A model generated the notes under the pieces. It had not been told where the DNA came from. It saw only the letters and a list, made by a program, of their open reading frames with translations, and did no database searches. The position numbers and the translations under genes are program-made. A stretch of 64,000 nt of DNA, taken from the NCBI RefSeq assembly GCF_003202435.1, contig NZ_QJHK01000011.1, positions 92,879-156,878 on the forward strand. Reading direction: 5' to 3'. The DNA comes from Flavobacterium cheongpyeongense (GTDB taxonomy: Bacteria > Bacteroidota > Bacteroidia > Flavobacteriales > Flavobacteriaceae). Below are positions 45,744 through 53,324 of the stretch, in pieces; positions within the stretch are counted from its first letter, which is position 1; each line of letters opens with the position of its first letter.

Positions 45744-47778
45744 TATGAATTTTATTTATTTTTTGATCTATTGGTATCTTTACTAAAATAGTAGTCCCTT
45801 CACCCTTTGCTGAGTTTATTGTGACATTTCCATTGCATTCTGCGGTTCTGTACACAATATTTTGCAGTCCGATCCCTTTTTTTGTTTTATGAGTATTAAA
45901 TCCTGTTCCATCATCTGATATTGATAAAACCAAATAATTGATCTCACTTTTAAACCCGACTGTAATTGTTTTAGCTCTGGCATATTTATTACAATTCTGA
46001 AGTGCCTCCTGAATTATCCTGTACGAATTAATTTTTACAACATTGCTTACCAGATCCCATTTGATATTAGAGTCAATATTATAAACCAATTTTGTATTGA
46101 ATGTATTTGTCTGGCTTTGAAACAATTTTTCTAAAATTGCAACAAAATTATTAATCAATCCGGATTTTTCTTTGTTTAGATCATGCGAAATTTCCCGAAT
46201 ATCCTGTTCAATTTCTTTTAATTCCAGTAAATATTTTTTCCTTTTGTCTGAAGCTGCTTCTTCATCTAATTTATCCAGGCTGTCTAAACTGATCCTGACC
46301 CCAAACATCCTTCCTAAAACACCATCATGCAACTCCTGTGCAACTTTTTTCTTTTCGTTTATTCGCATTGTTTCAATTGCGTTTTGCTGCGAAATCATCA
46401 AATTGTAAATGTCCTCGTTTGCAATTTGCTGCTGCTGCTTAAAAAGCAATTCCCTGTTTCTTGCCTGTTGCGTTTTATAAATATAAAAAAACAACCCTAT
46501 AAGTGAGAGAATACTAAAAACATACACTAAAGTTCTGTTCTGTATTTCTAAACTCGAATTTTCGCTTTTTATTTCATTCGTTTCATATTCTATCCGGGTA
46601 AATTTATCACCCATTTTTCGTTCGGCCTTTTGCAAACTGTCGTTTATGCGAATATACTCCTCTGAAAATTTTGAAGCTTTTTTGGGTTGAATCAAAGACA
46701 GCTGTTTCAAAGCAACCAGAACATTGCGAAAGTTTTTGGTACGTTTTGAAACTATAAGTGCCTGATGAGAATAATGCAAAGCCTTAGCTGTGTCTTTTAT
46801 TGAAGCGAAATACTCTGACAAATGCATTTTATTTGCTGTTATACCTGATGCCAACTGTAAACTGTCCCTTATTTTAAGTGCTTTATAAAATAAATCAGGA
46901 AGCTCTTTGGTTTGATTTAATTTCAACTTAGAATATGCTAAATTGTCCATTAGAATAGCATATAATTCGGGTTTTTGATTAAAGAGGTTTTTTTCTTTTA
47001 ATCCTTCCTGAAAATAAAAATTAGCTTTTTTGTAATCATTAAGGTTTTGATAAACAAATCCTATATTATTTAATGAAGTTGCTTTTGGCTGAAACTCAAC
47101 AGGAATTACTTTATCATCAATACTTGCAATGGCCTTATTGTGAAATTCAATAGCTTTTTCATATTCCCCCAATTCATTATAAATTACACCCAGTAGATTA
47201 TAAGAGTCATACAAAATATCATTATTATTGCTCCCCTTAACAACCCGAAGTGCATTAAAGACAGCTTTTTCGCTACCATAGAAATCGCCTTCATTAAACT
47301 GTAACAATGCCTTACTAAGTCTTGTTTTAGCTAGATTATAAAACGAATTAGATTGTGAATAAAGTTTTTCAGCTTTATAATAGTAAAAAAAAGCACTATC
47401 TGAAACAGATTGAGAGCTATAATAATCTCCGAGATAAGTATAAGCCTTAGACATAGAAACGGAGTCCTTTGCATTTTGAGCATTTTCTAATACTATTTTA
47501 ACCGTCTTATTGTATTCATTCCAGTCCCGCATATTAAAATAACGGTTGGCAACTTTAAACAGATTTACCCTTTTGATTGAATCATCGGGTTGGCTCATAA
47601 TAACTTCAAAAGCTTTCCGGTTGTATTTTTGTTTTATATTAACTGGTAACTTATATTCATTAGCAAGTGATAAATACAAATCCAGACTGTCCTTAGATTG
47701 GCTGGAAACACTGCTAATTTCATTTTGCCTGGAACAGCCAAGAAAAAAAATAAATAATATAAGGCAGTGCTTTTTCAA
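45733..47778 (-). CDS. TPR-containing sensor histidine kinase (HisKA_3 type), lipoprotein-like N-terminus
   Basis: 681 residues. The N-terminus MKKHCLILFIFFLGCSRQ has a lipobox (Cys15). Residues 70-380 carry TPR repeats expected in the periplasm, and a membrane helix spans about 416-434. The cytosolic part has the NarL-family dimerisation motif KKVAQELHDGVLGR (His484) and an ATPase domain with SDDGTGFN and KKGIGLQNI. It should phosphorylate the LuxR-type regulator encoded just downstream. The double anchoring (lipid plus helix) is unusual but common for TPR kinases in Bacteroidota. Confidence 0.93.
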   Translation of the reverse strand: MKKHCLILFIFFLGCSRQNEISSVSSQSKDSLDLYLSLANEYKLPVNIKQKYNRKAFEVIMSQPDDSIKRVNLFKVANRYFNMRDWNEYNKTVKIVLENAQNAKDSVSMSKAYTYLGDYYSSQSVSDSAFFYYYKAEKLYSQSNSFYNLAKTRLSKALLQFNEGDFYGSEKAVFNALRVVKGSNNNDILYDSYNLLGVIYNELGEYEKAIEFHNKAIASIDDKVIPVEFQPKATSLNNIGFVYQNLNDYKKANFYFQEGLKEKNLFNQKPELYAILMDNLAYSKLKLNQTKELPDLFYKALKIRDSLQLASGITANKMHLSEYFASIKDTAKALHYSHQALIVSKRTKNFRNVLVALKQLSLIQPKKASKFSEEYIRINDSLQKAERKMGDKFTRIEYETNEIKSENSSLEIQNRTLVYVFSILSLIGLFFYIYKTQQARNRELLFKQQQQIANEDIYNLMISQQNAIETMRINEKKKVAQELHDGVLGRMFGVRISLDSLDKLDEEAASDKRKKYLLELKEIEQDIREISHDLNKEKSGLINNFVAILEKLFQSQTNTFNTKLVYNIDSNIKWDLVSNVVKINSYRIIQEALQNCNKYARAKTITVGFKSEINYLVLSISDDGTGFNTHKTKKGIGLQNIVYRTAECNGNVTINSAKGEGTTILVKIPIDQKINKIHNES

Positions 47779-47798
47779 CTTTGTCTTTTAGATTTAAT

Positions 47799-47806
47799 CA
47801 AAAATA
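47799..47806 (-). promoter_or_regulatory. Candidate -7 box (TATTTTTG) for the histidine kinase gene
   Basis: TAnnTTTG match on the minus strand, 20 bp before the start codon at 47778. The leader would be short. No clear -33 TTG. Confidence 0.35.
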
Positions 47807-47831
47807 CAAAACATCTATTATACATACAGAA

Positions 47832-47860
47832 AAAGGCTATCTAATTTTTAGACAGCCTTT
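47832..47860 (-). terminator. Terminator of the repeat-peptide gene
   Basis: Arms AAAGGCTATCTA (47832-47843) and TAGACAGCCTTT (47849-47860) with one wobble pair. On the minus strand the stem is followed by TTCTG, so the T tract lies within the stem end. Confidence 0.55.
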
Positions 47861-47885
47861 CTTACATTATGATGATTACAAATAA

Positions 47886-48125
47886 TTAATCTACTTTTCT
47901 GCTTTGACCAACTGACTGATTTCCATCAATAGACAATAATGTAGTTTGTTTTGATAAATCTGACCCTATCACATCTACTTTTCTACTTTGTCCAACTGAT
48001 TGATTTCCATCAATACTAACTCTGGTATTGTTCATTATAGTATCATTTGTAGTTGCAGAAGTATTTAAAGAAGTTAATACCATTGCTAAAGAGAATAATC
48101 CTGTTGTTAAAGCTAATTTTTTCAT
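47886..48125 (-). CDS. Short secreted peptide with exact C-terminal duplication
   Basis: 79 residues. The signal peptide (MKKLALTTGLFSLAMVLTSLNTSA, cleavage near residue 24) is followed by two identical copies of SIDGNQSVGQSRKVD, at about residues 37-51 and 65-79; the second ends at the stop codon. A short linker with SDLSKQTT separates them. The DNA of the two copies differs at silent positions, so the peptide repeat is maintained by selection. Family unknown. It lies between a LytTR-type regulator and a two-component system, suggesting an exported signal or structural peptide, which is inference. Confidence 0.72.
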   Translation of the reverse strand: MKKLALTTGLFSLAMVLTSLNTSATTNDTIMNNTRVSIDGNQSVGQSRKVDVIGSDLSKQTTLLSIDGNQSVGQSRKVD

Positions 48126-48297
48126 GATTGTTGAGTTTATGTTGTTATACTTTTTTACTTTTTTAATCCCGTTTCGTTCGGAATTCTTTTGTAAAACTAA
48201 ACAGTAAAGCTCAATAATTGCTTAAAAAAAAGGCGTTTATGGTCAATGCCACTCGTTCGTGAGTGAATGCATAGCAAATTAGGGCAGATGGTTTATT

Positions 48298-49104
48298 TTA
48301 AGTTTCTATATAATTTTCATTGGCAAACTCACTAATTATGAAATCAACATTAGCTTTGTAAGACTTGGAAAATGGCAGTTTTATAGTGGTTTTTTTTATA
48401 TAACACAGAGCGTTTCCGGTATGTATCCGTGAAATATAATTTCTGTTTACAATGTAACTGTTATGTATCCTTATGAATGGATTTGACAAAACGGTTTCAA
48501 AGTGTTTTAAAGTTTTAAAAGCCGTAATCATTTCTCCGTTTTTCAGATGGATATCTGTAGAATTATTATCTGCCTGGAAATAACAGATTTCATTTGAATC
48601 AATATAACGATGATCTCCATATGATTTTACACATAAAATAAAGGATTTTCGATTTTTATTCAGAGCGCCATCTGCATCTTTTTTTTCTTTCGGTTTCAGT
48701 TTCTGCACCAAAAGCACTTCATCTTCACTGGATAATTTATTTAATTTATGAATCAGTTTTACAAAATCTATTGCGGTCACTGGCTTAAGAAAATAATCAC
48801 TTACTTCATACTGGATACAATCAAATGCTAAATCCTTGCTTTTTGTTGTTACAATAATTTTAGGGAGCTCTTTCAGGTACATCAATAATCCATTAATTAA
48901 ATTTAAAGATAGCCCACTGGCTTTGTCTTTAGGGGCTATTTCTAAAAAAATCAAATCCGGTGTATGTTTTAAAATCAGGTTCAGTCCATCGGTATGATTA
49001 TTTGCAGAAGCTATAAAATTAAGCTCTGCAAATTCCTTTGCAATTGCCTTTGTTTTTTCAACAGATTCTGGATCATCGTCTAAAATGATGTAGGTGTAAT
49101 TCAT
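48298..49104 (-). CDS. LytTR-type response regulator lacking the phospho-acceptor Asp
   Basis: 268 residues. The receiver-like domain (1-125) keeps the acidic pair in ILDDDPE and a Lys in YFLKPVT, but the phospho-acceptor position reads LIFLEIAP: Glu55 replaces Asp. The LytTR DNA-binding domain (about 160-260) has CYFQADNNSTDIHLKNGEMI and FIRIHNSYIVNRNYIS. Glu at that site often mimics a phosphorylated state, so the protein may be constitutively active or regulated another way. It lies 172 bp upstream of the repeat-peptide gene in the same direction, so it could control it. Confidence 0.88.
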   Translation of the reverse strand: MNYTYIILDDDPESVEKTKAIAKEFAELNFIASANNHTDGLNLILKHTPDLIFLEIAPKDKASGLSLNLINGLLMYLKELPKIIVTTKSKDLAFDCIQYEVSDYFLKPVTAIDFVKLIHKLNKLSSEDEVLLVQKLKPKEKKDADGALNKNRKSFILCVKSYGDHRYIDSNEICYFQADNNSTDIHLKNGEMITAFKTLKHFETVLSNPFIRIHNSYIVNRNYISRIHTGNALCYIKKTTIKLPFSKSYKANVDFIISEFANENYIET

Positions 49105-49238
49105 TGTTTTGGGATTAAATTGGGGGTTAATCTATTATTTTGGGATTGGTTTTCTGTAAAAGAAAACATTTAAAGTTATAAAAAATATCCAAAACAAATC
49201 CTTGATTTAAAAAAATAACGGAAAGAATCGTATAAAAA

Positions 49239-49269
49239 AATCCCAAATTCCTAATAGAAATTTGGGATT
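49239..49269 (-). terminator. Intrinsic terminator of the glycyl-tRNA synthetase gene
   Basis: Arms AATCCCAAATT (49239-49249) and AATTTGGGATT (49259-49269). On the minus strand the stem runs into a seven-T tract. Confidence 0.8.
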
Positions 49270-49290
49270 AATATCTTAATAATCAAAAAA

Positions 49291-50832
49291 TTACATTTTC
49301 ATTAACCAGTTTTTCATTGAAACCTCATTTTCGATAATTGCTTTTAAATCGGCTATAGCAACACGATCTTGTTTCATGGTATCTCTATGACGAATGGTTA
49401 CAGTTTGATCTTCTAATGTCTGATGATCTACAGTAATACAGAACGGCGTCCCTAAAGCATCTGCTCTTCTGTAACGACGTCCAACTGCATCTTTTTCATC
49501 ATAAGCTACATTAAAATCCCATTTTAAATCTTCGATGATTTTCTTTGCAACTTCCGGCAATCCGTCTTTTTTAACTAATGGTAAAACGGTAGCCTTGGTT
49601 GGTGCCAGAACTGCCGGCAATTTTAGTACTGTTCTTGTCGATCCATCTTCTAAAGTTTCTTCCTGCAATGATGTTGCAAAAACTGCTAAAAACATACGAT
49701 CAAGACCTACAGATGTCTCTACAACATACGGAACATAGTTTTCATTTAGTTCCGGATCAAAATATTGCAATTTTCGTCCTGAATATTGCTCATGTGCTTT
49801 TAAATCGAAATCTGTACGGGAATGAATTCCTTCTAATTCCTTAAATCCGAAAGGGAAATTAAACTCAATATCGGCAGCTGCATTTGCGTAGTGTGCTAAT
49901 TTTTCGTGATCATGAAAACGGTAGTTTTCTTTTCCTAATCCCAAAGATAAGTGCCAGTTTAAACGGGTAGTCTTCCAGTGTTCGTACCATTGCATTTCTT
50001 CACCCGGACGCACAAAAAACTGCATTTCCATTTGTTCAAATTCACGCATACGGAAGATGAATTGTCTGGCAACGATTTCGTTTCTAAATGCTTTTCCAGT
50101 TTGGGCAATTCCAAAAGGAACTTTCATACGACCTGATTTCTGGACATTTAAAAAGTTTACAAAGATACCCTGAGCTGTTTCCGGACGTAAATAAAGATCC
50201 ATCGCATTTTCTGCAGAAGCTCCAAGTTTAGTACCAAACATTAAGTTGAATTGCTTAACATCTGTCCAGTTTCTTGAACCGGTTTCAGGATCAGCAATTT
50301 CTAATTCTTCGATTAATGCTTTTACGTCTTCTAAATCTCCGGCGCCCAAAGAACGACCTAATCTTTCGCGAATTTCTTTTTCTTTTGCAAGATATTCTAC
50401 TACACGCGCATTGGTTGTAATAAATTCCTGTTCATTAAAAGCATCTCCAAAACGTGCTTTTGCTTTATCAATTTCTTTTTGAGCTTTCTGGTGAATTTTT
50501 TCAGCAAAATCTTCAACCAAAACATCTGCTCTATATCTTTTTTTTGAATCTTTGTTATCAATCAAAGGATCATTAAAAGCATCAACGTGGCCTGAAGCTT
50601 TCCAGGTGGTTGGATGCATCAATATTGCAGCATCAAGGCCCACAATATTATCATTCATCTGAACCATTGATTTCCACCAATATTCACGTATATTCTTTTT
50701 TAACTCGACACCATTTTGTGCATAATCATAGACAGCACTTAATCCGTCGTAAACTTCGCTTGACGGAAAAATAAATCCGTACTCTTTTGCGTGCGAAACC
50801 ACATTCTTAAATAAATCTTCTTGTTTTGCCAT
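49291..50832 (-). CDS. glyQS: Glycyl-tRNA synthetase (class II, alpha2 type)
   Basis: 513 residues, usual length for the single-chain enzyme. Class II motifs are present: FRNEIVARQFIFRMREFEQMEMQFF (motif 2 region), RPETAQGIFVNF and, near the C-terminus, ETSVGLDRMFLAV (motif 3). The C-terminal anticodon-binding domain contains APTKATVLPLVKKDG and YRRADALGTPFC. It attaches glycine to tRNA-Gly. No glycine riboswitch or T-box is visible upstream. Confidence 0.97.
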   Translation of the reverse strand: MAKQEDLFKNVVSHAKEYGFIFPSSEVYDGLSAVYDYAQNGVELKKNIREYWWKSMVQMNDNIVGLDAAILMHPTTWKASGHVDAFNDPLIDNKDSKKRYRADVLVEDFAEKIHQKAQKEIDKAKARFGDAFNEQEFITTNARVVEYLAKEKEIRERLGRSLGAGDLEDVKALIEELEIADPETGSRNWTDVKQFNLMFGTKLGASAENAMDLYLRPETAQGIFVNFLNVQKSGRMKVPFGIAQTGKAFRNEIVARQFIFRMREFEQMEMQFFVRPGEEMQWYEHWKTTRLNWHLSLGLGKENYRFHDHEKLAHYANAAADIEFNFPFGFKELEGIHSRTDFDLKAHEQYSGRKLQYFDPELNENYVPYVVETSVGLDRMFLAVFATSLQEETLEDGSTRTVLKLPAVLAPTKATVLPLVKKDGLPEVAKKIIEDLKWDFNVAYDEKDAVGRRYRRADALGTPFCITVDHQTLEDQTVTIRHRDTMKQDRVAIADLKAIIENEVSMKNWLMKM

Positions 50833-50839
50833 AGTGATG

Positions 50840-50847
50840 CAAAAATA
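50840..50847 (-). promoter_or_regulatory. Candidate -7 box (TATTTTTG) for the glycyl-tRNA synthetase gene
   Basis: TAnnTTTG match 7-15 bp before the start codon on the minus strand. The -33 TTG is not obvious; if used, the message would be nearly leaderless. Confidence 0.35.
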
Positions 50848-51005
50848 TAAAAAGTGAGTTTAAAAAAAAGAAAAATAGTTGAAGATTGACCTCTGATTTT
50901 TAAATTTTTATACATAAATCCTGATTTTTATGTTTCAGAATAGAAATTTATATTTTTTTAAATTAATTTATATCAGTAAGTACATAGAATTACTATTTCA
51001 AACCT

Positions 51006-52427
51006 TTACTTTCTTATCAGTTTAAAAATTTCTTTCTTATCACCATTACCCACCACTAGAATATAAAAACCTGATGGTAATCCCGAAATTTCTATTATTT
51101 TATCATTAGAAATTCCCTGACGCAATTTTTGATATTGTGGATCCAATATTTCGTAATTAAAATTAGAAAATGGAAAATTAAAAACCTCAACTGTACTTTC
51201 TGCAGGATTTGGCAAAATATAAGGCCGGTCTTTGTGAGCATTATTTACAACTTTCATGTGAGTTGCATTGCATGTTTTTTGAATAAAACTTTCCAGTTCT
51301 TTATTATAATATTTTTTCTCGTAACCCAAAGTTCTTGCCTTTTGAAAATAATCACACGCTTTTTGAGATTGCCCTAAATCATCATAAATTATTCCGAGGT
51401 ATTTATTTGCAACCGAATTTTTATCATTTATCCGCAAAGCTTCATTTAAATCTGCAATACCTAAGTCTGTTTTTCCTAATTTATGATACGCAAGTCCTCT
51501 TATTGTTCTTAAATCACTTTCTGCGTTTCCGTATCCGTTTTCATATAGATTCGCTTCATTTTGAAAAGCAATATCAATATTTTCTACCGCTTTATCATAC
51601 TGTTCCAATTCTAAATATGTATACCCTAAAACCCAGTGCGCAAAATTATGATTTGGAAATCTACGCTCTACTTCGTCCAAATAGTAAATTGCTAATCGAT
51701 AATCCTGAGTTTCTGTAGCCAGATAAGCACCCAGATTAAAGTAATGTCTTGTTTCTTCCGGATCAATTTGAATTGCCTTTAATTTGTAATCAATACTCAG
51801 ATTATCATTTTCAAATCTGGAATAAATAGTAGAAAGTCTGCTGTAAATTTCAGCTAAATCCTGGTTCAGTCTGGGAAATTTTGTTAGTGCATTTGGATCT
51901 GCTTTAATATTTTCTAACTGTGATTTAAATCCTAAAAAATCAAATTCTGCTAGTACATTGTCCTCAAGATAGATCCGGCTTGCTGCTCTGCCATAGCGTA
52001 GTCCATAATTGTAGGGATCCGATTTTAACAATTCATTGTTTTTGACTATAATAGCGTAGTTTTCTTCAGTTTTTGCTTTATTTTTAAGATTATCCTCTTT
52101 CAGGAAATCTTTTCTTTTAATCAAAACGCCCTTTTTAAAAAGCCAGGTCGTTTTTAGCTTTCCATCGCTTGAAAACTTTTGACAAAGACCGTTTATCAAA
52201 GTATTTTCATCAAAATAAAATCTTTCATCCAATCCTCCAACAATATGATAAGTTTTAATACTATCTAACTTTTGATCAGCTCCCAAATAAAATTCTCTGG
52301 CAACGAGTCCATTTTTAAAAAACGATCTATTTACGCTTCCACCCTTTTGAGCGGTTATTTGATTTTCAAAAACTAAAAAAATGATTACTGCTAAAATTAC
52401 ACAGATCCTATGGTAGCTATTTTTCAT
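51006..52427 (-). CDS. Secreted TPR protein with type A T9SS sorting domain
   Basis: 473 residues. The N-terminal signal (ILAVIIFLVFENQITAQ) is followed by an MORN-like region (residues 30-110, FYFDENTLINGLCQKFSSDGKLKTTWLFKKG) and TPR repeats (about 205-370). The C-terminal 75 residues, with ILPNPAESTVEVFNF and SGLPSGFYILVVGNGDKKEIFKLIRK, form a type A T9SS signal. It is exported to the cell surface or medium; its partner is unknown. It is a monocistronic gene divergent from comF. Confidence 0.82.
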   Translation of the reverse strand: MKNSYHRICVILAVIIFLVFENQITAQKGGSVNRSFFKNGLVAREFYLGADQKLDSIKTYHIVGGLDERFYFDENTLINGLCQKFSSDGKLKTTWLFKKGVLIKRKDFLKEDNLKNKAKTEENYAIIVKNNELLKSDPYNYGLRYGRAASRIYLEDNVLAEFDFLGFKSQLENIKADPNALTKFPRLNQDLAEIYSRLSTIYSRFENDNLSIDYKLKAIQIDPEETRHYFNLGAYLATETQDYRLAIYYLDEVERRFPNHNFAHWVLGYTYLELEQYDKAVENIDIAFQNEANLYENGYGNAESDLRTIRGLAYHKLGKTDLGIADLNEALRINDKNSVANKYLGIIYDDLGQSQKACDYFQKARTLGYEKKYYNKELESFIQKTCNATHMKVVNNAHKDRPYILPNPAESTVEVFNFPFSNFNYEILDPQYQKLRQGISNDKIIEISGLPSGFYILVVGNGDKKEIFKLIRK

Positions 52428-52626
52428 ATAAAAAAGATTGATTCAGTGGCTTGAAAAGTTATTAGTTAAGTTTAAAAACTAAAAAGTTATTTTTTTTTGT
52501 AAAAATATTTTGATTAAAATTAATATTTTAATTATATTTATTCAAAAGGCAATAGTATTTTATCGCCATAATAATACGCTCTCTTTAAATGATATTATTC
52601 CTATTTTTTAACTAAATCATCCAACT

Positions 52627-53310
52627 GTGCTTAATTACCTTATTAATCTCTTTTTCCCCAAAGTTTGTGCAGGATGTCATTCTCTTTTAATGACGAATGA
52701 AAGCGTTCTATGTACCAATTGTCGCCATGAAATGCCACTTACCCAATACCATTTAGACCCTAACAATGAAGCGGTCAAAAAGTTTTATGGTAAAATTGAA
52801 ATTGATCATGCTTCTGCGTTTTTGTATTTTAATAAAAAAGGAATCGTTCAGGAACTGATTCATAATTTGAAATACAAAGGATACGAAGAAATTGGAACAT
52901 TGTTGGGAAACTGGTATGTTGAGGATTTAAAAAGTATAAAGCCTGAGACTCCTTTTGATGTTATAATTCCTGTTCCGCTGCATCAAAAGAAACTCAAGGA
53001 ACGTGGCTATAATCAGATCACCACTTTTGGAAACGCTTTAGCAAAAGGGCTGAACATTGGCTACAATGATGCGATTTTATTTCGGAAAAAATATTCTAAA
53101 ACCCAATCCAAAAAGAATCTTTTGGGCAGATTAGAAGGTATAGAAAATGTATTTGATGTACATATTTCAAAAGAAAATCATCACAGGCATTTTTTACTTG
53201 TTGACGATGTTCTCACAACTGGAGCTACGTTAGAAGCCTGCTCCCGCGCCTTACTCAAAATTCCGGGAGCAAAAATTAGTATTGTTTGTATGGCGATGGC
53301 AAACTCGTAA
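52627..53310 (+). CDS. comF: ComF-family phosphoribosyltransferase-like protein
   Basis: 227 residues starting at GTG 52627 (LNYLINLFFPKVCAGCHSLL). An N-terminal four-Cys zinc finger (CAGC...CTNC, residues 14-33) precedes a type I phosphoribosyltransferase fold with the PRPP motif LLVDDVLTTGATLEAC (about 193-208). ComF proteins are needed for DNA uptake in competent bacteria and may link to DNA handling. It is convergent with the metalloprotease gene; the two stop codons share one palindrome. Confidence 0.92.
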   Translation: MLNYLINLFFPKVCAGCHSLLMTNESVLCTNCRHEMPLTQYHLDPNNEAVKKFYGKIEIDHASAFLYFNKKGIVQELIHNLKYKGYEEIGTLLGNWYVEDLKSIKPETPFDVIIPVPLHQKKLKERGYNQITTFGNALAKGLNIGYNDAILFRKKYSKTQSKKNLLGRLEGIENVFDVHISKENHHRHFLLVDDVLTTGATLEACSRALLKIPGAKISIVCMAMANS

Positions 53311-53324
53311 ATTTTAATTTACGA
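53305..53324. terminator. Palindrome containing both stop codons of comF and the protease gene
   Basis: TCGTAAATTTTAATTTACGA: perfect 9-bp arms with a 2-nt centre. The comF TAA (53308-53310) and the protease stop (53314-53316 on the minus strand) both lie inside it. Confidence 0.45.
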
